Shown here piece by piece: positions 44,199 through 55,624 of a stretch of 64,000 bases of DNA; position 1 is the stretch's first letter, and each line of letters starts with the position of its first letter. The DNA lies in the NCBI RefSeq assembly GCF_019968905.1, contig NZ_CP079946.1, positions 3,348,001 to 3,412,000 on the forward strand, in the 5' to 3' direction. Under the pieces are notes generated by a model. The model was not told the DNA's origin and did no database searches. It was given only the letters and a program-made list of their open reading frames with translations. The stretch comes from Corallococcus sp. EGB (GTDB lineage: Bacteria; Myxococcota; Myxococcia; Myxococcales; Myxococcaceae). The position numbers and the translations under genes are program-made.

Positions 44199-44217
44199 CC
44201 TTGTGACGCCGCACCCG

Positions 44218-44255
44218 CCACCCCCGCTCCCAGCCATGCGCAGGGACGGGGGTGG
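44218..44255 (+). terminator. Stem-loop downstream of phoH
   Basis: CCACCCCCGCTCCC (44218-44231) pairs with GGGACGGGGGTGG (44243-44255) with one bulged base and an 11-base loop. It is a stable structure in the 214-base gap before pgpH. It is not followed by a T run, so it may be a processing site or attenuator rather than a simple terminator. The rest of that gap shows no clear promoter. Confidence 0.4.
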
Positions 44256-44412
44256 AGTCGCTGAGTGGCGTACACGGCTGCCTGTTGGCTTACCCGCATT
44301 TTTCGCAGAGCGAACTGGCGTCCGGGCGGCGGCTGTCCCACCCTCACGAATTTTCCCCGTCGCTGCTTCCTTGTAGGGAGCCTGACGTCTTCGCAGGGTG
44401 AGGAGTTCCCCC

Positions 44413-46926
44413 ATGGCCGATCCTGAATCACCAACGCCCGGACCCAGTCCGCTGGACGCGCTCGCGGCCCGCCTGGGGCTCGGGCGGCGTGGGGCGTGGG
44501 GCCGGCGCGTCGTGCAGGGCCTGCTGCTGCTCGTCGCCTCGGTGGGCGCGGGCTTCGTCATCTCCCCGGGCCTCTACAGCCAGCAGATCCCGGCGCTCAC
44601 CCAGGAAAACCTGGGCAAGCCCTTCCGGGCCAACTCGCCCGCCGGGTTCAAGGCCGCGCGCGACTACGACATCGTCCACCAGGCGATGACGGAGCAGCGC
44701 CGCCGCGAGGCCCGGAGCGCCGTGCGCCCGGTGTACGACCTCAACCCGGCCGTGGTGGGCAACCTGCGCGCGTCCGTGCGCGCCGCCTTCGCCAGCGCTC
44801 GCGAGCACCTGGAGGAGGAGAAGGAGGCCCGCGCCGAGGAGTCCCCGCAAGAAGAGGCCCAGGTCCGGCGCCGCCGCCCCTCTCCGCTCACGCCGGAGGC
44901 CCTGGAGCGTCAGCGCCGCGACCGCGAGGAGATGCAGGCCCGCTTCCAGGAGCAGCTCTTCGGCCAGCGGGACGCGGGGCTGGAGCCCGAGGACTTCCAG
45001 GCGCTCTTCGCCAACGGCTTCTCCGAGGAGGCCGAGACCGCCACGCTGGTGCTGCTCGACCGCGCCTACCGCGCGGATGGCGGCCCGGTGTACGTGGCCG
45101 GCTCGCGCGATGAGCTGGTGCGGGAGGCCCCCCAGGGCCTCACCGTGCGCGACGTGCAGCACAAGAATGAAGAGACGCTGCCCGCGGGCGCCGCCCAGGT
45201 GGTGGACATGCGCGAGGCCCACCAGGAGATGGACCGCTTCGCCTCCGTGCCCGGCAACGTGCTGCCGGAGGCCCCGGCGGTGCAGCGCCGCGCGGTGCTG
45301 CGCATCGCCAAGCGGCTGGTGCGCCCCAGCCTGACCATCAACATCGCGGAGACGGACCTGCGCCGCCGTCTCGCGGCCGACGCGGTGAAGGACGCCGTCA
45401 TCGCCATCAAGAAGGGCCAGCGCGTCATCGGCGACGGCGAGCTCGTCAACGAGACGCACCTCGTCATGCTGCGCGGCATGCGCGCGCAGACGGACCGCCT
45501 GGACCTGCTCCAGCTCCAGGTGGGCGGCACGGGCCTGGTGGCCCTGCTGGTGGTGGCCTTCTACGGCTTCTGCCACGCGGCCTTCCGCCGCTTCCGCCCC
45601 ACGCGCAAGGACGGCGTGCTCCTGGGCCTGTTGCTCGTGGGCCTGTTGGGCCTGCTCCAGGTCTGGGTGTCCATCGCGGACGCGGTGCAGGACCGCTACA
45701 CGGCGCTGCCCATTGAAGCCTTCTATTACGCCTTCCCGGTGGCGGCGGGCGCCATGCTGGTGCGCTTCATCCTGACGCAGGAGCTGGCGCTGTTCTTCGC
45801 CATGGTGTTCGCGTGCCTGGCGGGCGTGATGCTGGGCAACTCGCTGGCGTTCGGCATCTACACGCTGCTGGGCTCGCTGGTGGCGGCGGACCGCATCGTC
45901 AAGGCGAAGGACCGCGTGGGCATCTTCCGCGCGGGCCTCGTCACGGGCATCGCCAACCTCATCGCGGTGCTGTTCCTGTTCCTCGTGGAGGGCAAGGGCC
46001 TGGCCGGGGACACGCTCATCACCGCGGTGTGCGCGTTCTTCGGCACCGCGCTGGCGGTGCCGGTGATGGTGATGGCGCTCACGCCGCTCATCGAGGCCAC
46101 GTTCGGCTACGCGTCGGACATCAAGCTCCTGGAGCTGGCGAACCTCAACCACCCGGCGCTCAAGGAGCTCATCGTCCAGGCGCCCGGCACGTACCACCAC
46201 TCCATCATCATCGGCACGCTGGTGGAGAACGCGGCGGAGGCGATCGGCGCCAACCCGCTCCTGGCGCGCTCGTGCGCGTACTACCACGACATCGGAAAGG
46301 GCCGGAACCCGCTCTACTTCGGGGAGAACCAGAAGGGGGAGAACCGGCATGACGGCCTCGCGCCCGCGATGAGCGCGGTCATCATCAAGCGCCACGTGAC
46401 GGAAGGCCTGGAGATGGCCCGGCAGTACCGCCTGCCCAAGCTGGTGGCGGACGCCATCCCGCAGCACCACGGCACGCGCACGGTGGGCTTCTTCTTCCAC
46501 AAGGCCCTGAAGGAACAGGAGGGCAAGGAAGGCGCGCCCCCCATCGACGAGAGCATCTACCGCTACCCGGGCCCCAAGCCGCAGTTCCGCGAGGCGGCGC
46601 TGGTGATGATCGCCGACGCGGTGGAGGCCTCCACGCGCTCCATGCCGGAGCCCACCAGCGCGAAGCTCCAGGCGCAGGTGCAGAAGATCATCAACATCAT
46701 CTTCTCCGAGGGCCAGCTGGACGAGTGCGACCTGACGCTCAAGGACCTGAACCTCATCGCCCAGTCCTTCCTGCACACGCTGGAGGGCATCTACCACACG
46801 CGTCCCGTCTACCCGGCGGGCGCGGTGGGCGGGGGCAAGGCCGGGGGCGCGCCGCTGATGATGGCGCCCGCGCCCGCGAAGGCTGACGCGAAGGACTCGA
46901 AGGTGCGAACTGCGGGCATGTCATGA
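44413..46926 (+). CDS. pgpH: 7TMR-HD family phosphohydrolase (PgpH-type, c-di-AMP phosphodiesterase)
   Basis: An 837-residue membrane protein. After a first membrane segment (about 36-55) there is a large extracytoplasmic 7TMR-HDED domain, then about seven membrane segments (residues about 365-570) and a cytoplasmic HD domain with H625-D626 in YYHDIGKG. The histidine pair in GTYHHSIIIG and the later IPQHHGTRTV are the other metal ligands. In Firmicutes PgpH hydrolyses cyclic di-AMP. The ATG at 44413 follows GAGGAG. The stop overlaps the ybeY fusion ATG (ATGA). Confidence 0.92.
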   Translation: MADPESPTPGPSPLDALAARLGLGRRGAWGRRVVQGLLLLVASVGAGFVISPGLYSQQIPALTQENLGKPFRANSPAGFKAARDYDIVHQAMTEQRRREARSAVRPVYDLNPAVVGNLRASVRAAFASAREHLEEEKEARAEESPQEEAQVRRRRPSPLTPEALERQRRDREEMQARFQEQLFGQRDAGLEPEDFQALFANGFSEEAETATLVLLDRAYRADGGPVYVAGSRDELVREAPQGLTVRDVQHKNEETLPAGAAQVVDMREAHQEMDRFASVPGNVLPEAPAVQRRAVLRIAKRLVRPSLTINIAETDLRRRLAADAVKDAVIAIKKGQRVIGDGELVNETHLVMLRGMRAQTDRLDLLQLQVGGTGLVALLVVAFYGFCHAAFRRFRPTRKDGVLLGLLLVGLLGLLQVWVSIADAVQDRYTALPIEAFYYAFPVAAGAMLVRFILTQELALFFAMVFACLAGVMLGNSLAFGIYTLLGSLVAADRIVKAKDRVGIFRAGLVTGIANLIAVLFLFLVEGKGLAGDTLITAVCAFFGTALAVPVMVMALTPLIEATFGYASDIKLLELANLNHPALKELIVQAPGTYHHSIIIGTLVENAAEAIGANPLLARSCAYYHDIGKGRNPLYFGENQKGENRHDGLAPAMSAVIIKRHVTEGLEMARQYRLPKLVADAIPQHHGTRTVGFFFHKALKEQEGKEGAPPIDESIYRYPGPKPQFREAALVMIADAVEASTRSMPEPTSAKLQAQVQKIINIIFSEGQLDECDLTLKDLNLIAQSFLHTLEGIYHTRPVYPAGAVGGGKAGGAPLMMAPAPAKADAKDSKVRTAGMS

Positions 46927-47804
46927 GCCGCAAGGTGGAGGGCGTGAAGCTGCGCAAGGGCAAGGTGATTCCGCGCGACGACGGCAAGCGCATCGAGGAG
47001 TTCGTCGGCGTGGCCAGCACGCAGACGGAGTCCGCGTCCGTGGCGCGCATGCGGGCCCCCCCGGGCTGGAGCGAACCCGCGCAGACGCCGGAGTTCGACG
47101 AAGTGGTGCTCGTCCTCACGGGCGAGCTCACCCTCGTGGTGGACGGCAGGCGCGAACGCATTGGCGCGGGCGAGGTGGGCCTGGTGCCGCGCGGCAGGCG
47201 GGTGGTGTACCGCAATGATTCACAGGGCGCGTGCGACTACTGGTCCATCTGCGCGCCGGCGTTCCGCGTGGAGCTGGCCCACATCGAGAAGCCGGAGCCC
47301 GTGAAGAAGGCCGCGGACAACCAGGTGACCGTGCAGGTGGCCCACGGGCAGGGCGCTGACTACGAGCGGCTGCTCACCGCCTGGGCCCGCGACTACTTGA
47401 AGCGCCTGGGCCTCACCGGCTGCGAGCTGTCGCTGTCGCTCGTAGGGGACCGGGCCATCCGTCGGCTCAACCGCACCTGGCGCCAGAAGGACAAGGCCAC
47501 GGACGTGCTGTCCTTCCCCGCGGGGGACCTGCCCAAGGGCACCCCGGGCCCTCGGCCGCTGGGGGACGTGGTCATCTCCCTGGACACGGCGAAGCGGCAG
47601 GCGAAGGAGTACGGCCGCACGCTGGAGTCGGAGATGGCCCGCTACCTCGCGCACGGCCTGTTGCACCTGTTGGGGCACGACCATGAGAAGCCCCGCGACG
47701 CGAAGCGCATGGCGGCCCTGGAGGAGCAGCTGTTGGGCGAGCGGGGCATGGTGGCGGACTCGCTGACCATCGACTCGCGCGCCCGCCGCGCGAAGCTCAT
47801 CTGA
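46923..47804 (+). CDS. ybeY: Cupin domain fused to rRNA-maturation endoribonuclease YbeY
   Basis: A 293-residue protein. Residues 1-125 form a cupin of the EutQ-like kind (VVLVLTGELTLVVDG, IGAGEVGLVPRGRRVVYRN). Residues 135-293 are a complete YbeY: LVGDRAIRRLNRTWRQKDKATDVLSFP, then the metal site H244-x3-H248-x5-H254 in HGLLHLLGHDHE. YbeY is normally a stand-alone protein of about 155 residues processing 16S rRNA. The cupin has only one of the usual metal-binding histidines, so a binding rather than enzymatic role is likely. The gene is coupled to pgpH by an ATGA overlap. Confidence 0.9.
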   Translation: MSRKVEGVKLRKGKVIPRDDGKRIEEFVGVASTQTESASVARMRAPPGWSEPAQTPEFDEVVLVLTGELTLVVDGRRERIGAGEVGLVPRGRRVVYRNDSQGACDYWSICAPAFRVELAHIEKPEPVKKAADNQVTVQVAHGQGADYERLLTAWARDYLKRLGLTGCELSLSLVGDRAIRRLNRTWRQKDKATDVLSFPAGDLPKGTPGPRPLGDVVISLDTAKRQAKEYGRTLESEMARYLAHGLLHLLGHDHEKPRDAKRMAALEEQLLGERGMVADSLTIDSRARRAKLI

Positions 47805-47875
47805 CGTCATGGGCTGGGGGGCTTGCGGCCCCCCGTGCCTCCTTCCGGGTGGCCGACACCCGTCCGGCCCCACCG

Positions 47876-47903
47876 TTGAGTCGGGGGCTGTGCGTGATAG
47901 GTA
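47876..47903 (+). promoter_or_regulatory. Possible promoter for the Lnb-type gene
   Basis: TTGAGT (47876-47881) and TAGGTA (47898-47903) are 16 bases apart. The leader to the ATG at 47937 would be about 27 bases. The match to consensus is modest. Confidence 0.35.
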
Positions 47904-47936
47904 GTGGCGCCCGCCTTCCGTGTGTTGGATGGAACG

Positions 47937-49259
47937 ATGCCCCGCCTGTCGTCGCTCATCATCGCAAGCCTGTTGGGTCTCCTGCTGACCACGTCCTCCG
48001 CGCGCGCCGCGTCCGTGCCGCCGTGGGGCACGGGCGAGAGCCGGGGCGAGGACCTGTCCATCTGGCTGGTGACCTTCAGCCCCGGTGACGACGTCTTCTC
48101 GTGGTGGGGCCACGGCTCGCTGGTGGTGGAGGACCGCGCGAAGCAGATGCAGCGGCTCTACAACTACGGGATGTACTCGTTCGACGACCAGACGGTCGTC
48201 CACTTCGCCAAGGGCCGCCTGGAGTTCTGGGTGGGCGAGTCGAGCGTCAACGGCACCTTCCGCTTCTACAAGTCGCTGGACCGCGACGTGCGCGTGCAGG
48301 AGCTCAACCTCACGCCCGAGCAGCGCGTGGTGGTGGCGAAGAAGCTGGCGGACAACGTGCTGCCGGAGAACCGCGACTACCTCTACGAGCACTACAGCGA
48401 CAACTGCGTCACGCGCCTGCGAGACATGATCGACGTGGCCGTGGGCGGCCGGCTGGCGGAGGCGGAGAAGGCCCCGGCCCGCATGACGCTGCGCGAGCAC
48501 ACGCGGCGCTACACGGCGGTGAGCCCGCCCATGAGCTTCCTGCTCGACTTCATGATGAACGACTCCATCGACAAGCCCATCACCCGGAAGGAGGAGGCCT
48601 TCCTCCCGGACGAACTGGAGCAGCAGGTGGCGGAGCTGAAGGTGCCGGGCCCGGACGGGCAGCCGGTGTCGCTGGTGGAGAAGCAATGGGACTACTACGC
48701 GTCGCCCACGCGTCCGAGGCCTCCCGCGCAGCCGCCCGCCTTCGGCCCGTACATCCTCGCGCTGGGCGTGCTCCTGGGCGGCGCCGCGCTGGGCCTGGCC
48801 GCGTGGGAGCGCAAGGGCAGCCGCGCCGCGCGCATCCTCCTGGGCCTGGAGAACGTGGTGGTGGGCCTGGTGCTGGGCATCCCGGGACTGGCGCTCGTCG
48901 TCATGTGGGTGGGCACGAACCATGTCGTGACGCACCACAATGAGAACCTCTTCCTCGCGAACCCGCTGACGCTGCTGGCCGTGCCGTATGGCCTGCGCCT
49001 CACCTGGAACAGCGCGAAGGCGCGGGCGCGGCTCAAGTGGGCCTGGGGCCTGCTCGCGGCCACTGGCGCGCTGGGGCTCCTGCTGAAGGTGCTGCCCTGG
49101 TTCGACCAGGACAACTGGCGCGCCATCGCGCTCATCCTGCCCATCTCCCTGGGCATGGCCGGCGCCTTCTGGCTGGACCGGCTCCGGGCGCTCGTGTCAG
49201 GAACGGCGCGCACGCCGCCGCGTCAGGATGCATCGGTGACCTCGCTCAAGGCCTCCTGA
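47937..49259 (+). CDS. DUF4105/Lnb N-terminal domain membrane protein
   Basis: A 440-residue protein. A signal peptide (residues 1-24) is followed by a periplasmic domain of the DUF4105/Lnb kind with H59 in WWGHGSLVV and C157 in HYSDNCVTRL, a papain-like pair of candidate catalytic residues. About five membrane segments follow (from about 262 to 425). Lnb proteins have been described as lipoprotein N-acyltransferases unrelated to Lnt. Whether this one has that activity is unknown. The ATG at 47937 begins the signal peptide. Confidence 0.8.
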   Translation: MPRLSSLIIASLLGLLLTTSSARAASVPPWGTGESRGEDLSIWLVTFSPGDDVFSWWGHGSLVVEDRAKQMQRLYNYGMYSFDDQTVVHFAKGRLEFWVGESSVNGTFRFYKSLDRDVRVQELNLTPEQRVVVAKKLADNVLPENRDYLYEHYSDNCVTRLRDMIDVAVGGRLAEAEKAPARMTLREHTRRYTAVSPPMSFLLDFMMNDSIDKPITRKEEAFLPDELEQQVAELKVPGPDGQPVSLVEKQWDYYASPTRPRPPAQPPAFGPYILALGVLLGGAALGLAAWERKGSRAARILLGLENVVVGLVLGIPGLALVVMWVGTNHVVTHHNENLFLANPLTLLAVPYGLRLTWNSAKARARLKWAWGLLAATGALGLLLKVLPWFDQDNWRAIALILPISLGMAGAFWLDRLRALVSGTARTPPRQDASVTSLKAS

Positions 49260-49308
49260 AACACCCTGGCATTCCCACCTGTTTCGAAACGAAGGAGACA
49301 ACACCACC

Positions 49309-50431
49309 ATGGCCAACGATTCGATGGAGAAGATCCAGGCCCTGAAGGAGCGCCTCAACGCGCTCCGGGGGCATCTTTGACCTCGACCGCAAGCGGTCCC
49401 GCATCGCGCTGATCGAACGCGACTCCACGCAGCCCGACTTCTGGAACGACAACACCAAGGCCCAGGGTCTCTTGAAGGAGAAGTCCACGCTGGAGGCCAG
49501 CGTGGGGGCCTTCGACAAGACGATGCGCGGGCTGGATGACGCGCAGACGCTGCTGGAGCTGGCGGCGGAGATGAACGACCCGGCGAGCGCGGAGGAGGCC
49601 GAGGGCACGCTCGCGTCGCTGGAGGCGGAGGTCGCGAAGCTGGAGCTGGCGCGGATGCTCTCCGGGCCGCAGGACCGCAGCAACTGCTTCATGGACATCA
49701 ACGCGGGCGCGGGGGGCACGGACTCCATGGACTGGGCCGCCATGCTCCTGCGCATGTACACGCGCTACGGCGAGACCAAGGGCTGGAAGGTCGAGCTCAG
49801 CGACGAGGTGCCGGGCGAAGAGGCGGGCTTCAAGAACGTCTCCCTGCGCATCGAGGGTGAGAACGCCTACGGCTACCTCAAGGCGGAGGTGGGCGTGCAC
49901 CGGCTGGTGCGCATCAGCCCCTTCGACGCCAACGCGCGCCGGCAGACGGCGTTCGCGTCCGTGGACGTGTACCCGGAGGTCGACGACAGCATCCAGATCG
50001 ACCTGCCGGAGAAGGACATCGAGCTGAAGTTCATCCGCGGCGGCGGCGCCGGTGGACAGAAGGTCAACAAGACGTCATCCACGGCCCAGCTGCGCCACCT
50101 GCCCACGGGCATCATCATCACCTGCCAGACGGAGCGCTCGCAGTCGGCCAACAAGGACATGGCCTTCAAGATCCTGCGCGGCCGCCTGTATGAGCTGGAG
50201 ATGAAGAAGCGCGAAGCCGAGCGCGACGCGGCCGAGGCGGCGAAGAAGGACATCTCCTTCGGCTCGCAGATCCGCAGCTACGTGCTGGCGCCGTACCGCA
50301 TGGTCAAGGACCTGCGCACCGGCGTGGAGACGGGCAACGTGGACAAGGTGCTGGATGGTGATTTGGACGAGTTCGTCACCGCGCAGCTCCTGGGCGTGAA
50401 GAACCCCAACCGCAACGCCTCCGCGGACTGA
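49309..50431 (+). CDS. prfB: Peptide chain release factor 2, expressed by programmed +1 frameshift
   Basis: RF2 (373 residues), ending translation at UGA and UAA. The first frame runs from the ATG at 49309 (after AAGGAGA) for 23 codons to a TGA at 49378-49380. Slipping one base on CTT-T continues at GAC (49379) to the TGA at 50429-50431. The SPF stop-recognition tripeptide is at residues 203-205 and the catalytic GGQ at 248-250. The arrangement is the classic RF2 autoregulatory frameshift: when RF2 is scarce the early TGA is read through by slippage. Confidence 0.96.
49367..49381 (+). promoter_or_regulatory. prfB programmed frameshift site
   Basis: A Shine-Dalgarno-like GGGGG (49367-49371) lies three bases before CTT TGA C (49375-49381), the same spacing as in E. 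coli prfB. The slippery CTT-T, the in-frame TGA and the following C are all conserved. Confidence 0.95.
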
Positions 50432-50457
50432 CGCCCCGTCCCCTCCCGGACACTTCC

Positions 50458-50493
50458 AAACCCTCCCGGGCGCTTCAGGACCGGGAGGGTTTT
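50458..50493 (+). terminator. Rho-independent terminator after prfB
   Basis: AAACCCTCCCGG (50458-50469) pairs with CCGGGAGGGTTT (50481-50492) in a perfect 12-bp stem with an 11-base loop, followed by TCTC. A second short inverted repeat with a T6 run follows at about 50500-50520 (CCCGG...CCGGG). This is the strongest terminator-like structure that I see in the window. Confidence 0.8.
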
Positions 50494-50586
50494 CTCATGC
50501 CCGGGAACCTTTTTTCCGGGGCCGGTGTCAGGGGGCGGGGCAGGGTGGTGCGGTAGGATGGGCCAGGCCTGAAACGGGAGGCGCGG

Positions 50587-51234
50587 GTGTCACCGGGCGG
50601 AGTGCTCGACGTCGGACAGCAGGCCGTGGCCCCCGGGGCCGGTCCCGACGCGCGCCCTGACGACACCCGCCGCGAGGAACAGGCGCTGCTCGTCCGGCTG
50701 CGGAGCGGGGACCCGGAGGCCTTCGAATCCCTGGTCCACCAGCACCAGGACCGGCTCTATGACTTCTGCTTCCGCATGCTGGGCGACCGCGAGGAGGCCC
50801 ACGACCTGGTGCAGGAGGTCTTTGTCAGCGTGCACCAGAACGTCCGCCGCTTCCGCGCGGATGCGCGGCTGTCCACGTGGCTGTTCCGCATCTCCAAGAA
50901 CCACTGCCTCAACCGGCTGAAGTACCTCCAGCGCCGGGGGCGGGGCCGCTCGGAGGCCTTTGACGAGGTGAACGCCGCCGCCATCGCGCAAGGAGGAGGC
51001 GCGCCGGTACAGCCGGACGCCGCCCTGGACGCGGCGCGTGAGCGGGCCCGGGTGCAGCGGGCCATTTCCCAACTGGACCCTGATGCGCGCATGCTGGTGG
51101 CGCTGCGAGACATCGAGGGCCTGAGCTACGACGAGATTGTCGACATCACCGAGCTGCCCGAGGGAACCGTGAAGAGCCGGCTCCACCGGGCACGCGAGAA
51201 GCTGGCGGACCTGCTGGGGCGCTTCGAACCATGA
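50587..51234 (+). CDS. ECF-type sigma-70 family RNA polymerase sigma factor
   Basis: A 215-residue sigma factor. Region 2 reads YDFCFRMLGDREEAHDLVQE, with the following STWLFRISKNHCLNRLK, and region 4 reads LDPDARMLVALRDIEGLSYDEI, TELPEGTVKSRLHRAREKL. The N-terminal 25 residues are variable. GTG at 50587 follows GGAGGCGCGG. The stop overlaps the next start (ATGA), pairing it with a zinc-binding anti-sigma factor, so release of the anti-sigma factor probably controls it. Its regulon is unknown. Confidence 0.93.
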   Translation: MSPGGVLDVGQQAVAPGAGPDARPDDTRREEQALLVRLRSGDPEAFESLVHQHQDRLYDFCFRMLGDREEAHDLVQEVFVSVHQNVRRFRADARLSTWLFRISKNHCLNRLKYLQRRGRGRSEAFDEVNAAAIAQGGGAPVQPDAALDAARERARVQRAISQLDPDARMLVALRDIEGLSYDEIVDITELPEGTVKSRLHRAREKLADLLGRFEP

Positions 51235-51611
51235 GCGGCGGCGGGTGGAGGTCAATGGACGTGCAACCCCGATTGGATCACCGCGAGACGCAAGCCCTGT
51301 TCCTGGCGCTCGCCGACCAGGAACTGCCGGCCCCCCAGGAGCAGGCGGTGCGCAGCCACCTGGACGGCTGCGAGGAGTGCCGCCAGGGGTGGGACCGGTA
51401 CGCAAGCACCGTGGAGCGCGTGCGCTCGGTGGAGCGGGAGAAGGCCCCGCCCGCGCTCGCCTCGCTCGTGGCCGCCCGTGTGCGGCGCCAGCGCCGCTTC
51501 GGCCTGAAGGGCCTCCACCTGGCCCATGCCCAGCACCGCTTCCCGGTGGAGATCCTCATCCCCCTGCTCCTGGCCGCGGCCGTAGGGGCATTTCTTTTGA
51601 TGTCTTCCTGA
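51231..51611 (+). CDS. Zinc-binding (ZAS) anti-sigma factor, membrane-anchored
   Basis: A 126-residue protein with the ZAS motif H43-x3-C47-x2-C50 in RSHLDGCEEC and a single C-terminal membrane segment (about residues 107-124). Such proteins hold ECF factors inactive in response to envelope or oxidative signals. The ATG at 51231 overlaps the sigma factor stop. An alternative ATG at 51255, with GGAGG only 3 bases upstream, would shorten it by 8 residues. The periplasmic part is almost absent (a few residues), so the signal may be sensed in the membrane or cytoplasm. Confidence 0.88.
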   Translation: MSGGGWRSMDVQPRLDHRETQALFLALADQELPAPQEQAVRSHLDGCEECRQGWDRYASTVERVRSVEREKAPPALASLVAARVRRQRRFGLKGLHLAHAQHRFPVEILIPLLLAAAVGAFLLMSS

Positions 51612-51629
51612 TGCACCCTCCCTGATGCG

Positions 51630-51658
51630 TTGCGTACCGGGGGCCGCTTGGCTAGCGT
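51630..51658 (+). promoter_or_regulatory. Possible promoter for lysS
   Basis: TTGCGT (51630-51635) and TAGCGT (51653-51658) are separated by 17 bases, giving a leader of about 20 bases to the lysS ATG. The hexamers are imperfect. Confidence 0.4.
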
Positions 51659-51683
51659 GCCGCGCCTTTCACAAGAGCGCGTC

Positions 51684-53243
51684 ATGGCCGAGAGCGATAA
51701 CAAGACCCCCCCAGGTGAGAAGAGCGGTGAAGCGGCGGATCTCGGCTCCAAGGAGCAGGAGATCTTCCAGCAGCGGTTGGACAAGGCCGAGAAGTGGCGC
51801 GCGGCCGGCTTCAACCCCTACGGCAACGGCTACACGCCCAAGCACCGGGCCGCGGACATCCTGGCGACGCACGCGAACCACTCCACGGAGGACCTGGAGA
51901 AGGACGCCCCCGTCTACGACGTCGCCGGCCGCATCGTGGCCATGCGCTCGTTCGGCAAGGCCGCCTTCATCAAGCTGCGCGACCGCACCGGCGAAATCCA
52001 GGCGCACGTGAAGAAGGACGCGCTCGGGGACCTCTATGAGGTCTTCAAGCAGGTGGACCTGGGCGACTTCGTCGCGGTGGAGGGCCCCATCTTCCGCAGC
52101 AAGACGGGCGAGCTGTCCCTGTCCGCCACGAAGTTCGTGCCCCTCACCAAGTCCCTGCGGCCCATGCCGGAGAAGTGGCACGGCCTGACGGACGTGGAGA
52201 TCCGCTACCGCCAGCGCTACCTGGACCTCATCTCCAACCCGGACGTGAAGCAGGTCTTCCTGAAGCGCAGCAAGCTGGTGAGCTTCATCCGGAACTTCCT
52301 CGACGGCCGGGACTTCGTCGAGGTGGAGACCCCGATGATGCACCCGCTGGTGTCGGGCGCGGCGGCGCGGCCCTTCATCACGCACCACAACACGTACGAC
52401 GTCGACCTCTACATGCGCATCGCGCCCGAGCTCTACCTGAAGCGGCTCGTGGTGGGCGGCATGGAGCGCGTCTACGAAATCAACCGCAACTTCCGCAACG
52501 AGGGCGTGAGCACCCGGCACAACCCGGAGTTCACGATGCTGGAGTTCTATCAGGCGTACGCCACGTACGAGGACCTGATGAACCTCACGGAGGAGATGCT
52601 CTCCGAGGCCGCCCGCCACGTCACCGGCGACTCCAAGGTGAAGTACGGCGAGCACGTCATCGACTTCGGCAAGGGCTGGAAGCGCATCCCCATGACGGAG
52701 GCCATCCGCGAGGCCGTCCCCGGCCTGTCCGACAAGGACATGGTGGACGCGGACCGCCTGCGCCAGGAACTGCTCAAGACGGTCCACTCGGAGGTGGAGC
52801 GCCGCGCCGTGGACGCCATGAACCACGGCGAGCTGGTAGGCGCCCTCTTCGAGGCCCACGTCGAGCACACGCTCATCCATCCCACCTTCATCACCCAGTA
52901 TCCCACCGCCGTCTCCCCGCTCGCCCGCCGCAACGACCAGAACCCGGAAATCACGGACCGGTTCGAGCTCTTCGTCGCGGGCCGGGAGATCGCCAACGCC
53001 TTCTCCGAGCTGAACGATCCCCTGGACCAGAAGGGCCGCTTCCAGGCCCAGCTGGACGCGAAGCAGCGGGGCCAGCAGGAGACCATGGACTACGACGAGG
53101 ACTACATCCGCGCCCTCGAACAGGGCATGCCGCCCACGGCCGGTGAGGGCATCGGGATTGATCGCGTCGCCATGTTGTTCACGGACGCAGCCAGCATTCG
53201 TGACGTGATTCTCTTCCCCCTTCTCAAGCCGCTGGCGAAGTAG
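51684..53243 (+). CDS. lysS: Lysyl-tRNA synthetase (class II)
   Basis: A 519-residue class II LysRS: an OB-fold domain (VAGRIVAMRSFGKAAFIKLRD), motif 1 region (SFIRNFLDGRDFVEVETPMM), motif 2 (YEINRNFRNEGVSTRHNPEFT) and motif 3 (GEGIGIDRVAMLFTD). The N-terminal 35 residues are hydrophilic and variable. The ATG at 51684 was chosen because upstream in-frame starts overlap the putative promoter. It lies 12 bases before the lolC-type gene. Confidence 0.96.
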   Translation: MAESDNKTPPGEKSGEAADLGSKEQEIFQQRLDKAEKWRAAGFNPYGNGYTPKHRAADILATHANHSTEDLEKDAPVYDVAGRIVAMRSFGKAAFIKLRDRTGEIQAHVKKDALGDLYEVFKQVDLGDFVAVEGPIFRSKTGELSLSATKFVPLTKSLRPMPEKWHGLTDVEIRYRQRYLDLISNPDVKQVFLKRSKLVSFIRNFLDGRDFVEVETPMMHPLVSGAAARPFITHHNTYDVDLYMRIAPELYLKRLVVGGMERVYEINRNFRNEGVSTRHNPEFTMLEFYQAYATYEDLMNLTEEMLSEAARHVTGDSKVKYGEHVIDFGKGWKRIPMTEAIREAVPGLSDKDMVDADRLRQELLKTVHSEVERRAVDAMNHGELVGALFEAHVEHTLIHPTFITQYPTAVSPLARRNDQNPEITDRFELFVAGREIANAFSELNDPLDQKGRFQAQLDAKQRGQQETMDYDEDYIRALEQGMPPTAGEGIGIDRVAMLFTDAASIRDVILFPLLKPLAK

Positions 53244-53255
53244 CCACGAGGCCTC

Positions 53256-55622
<2,367 letters not shown>

Positions 55623-55624
55623 CC

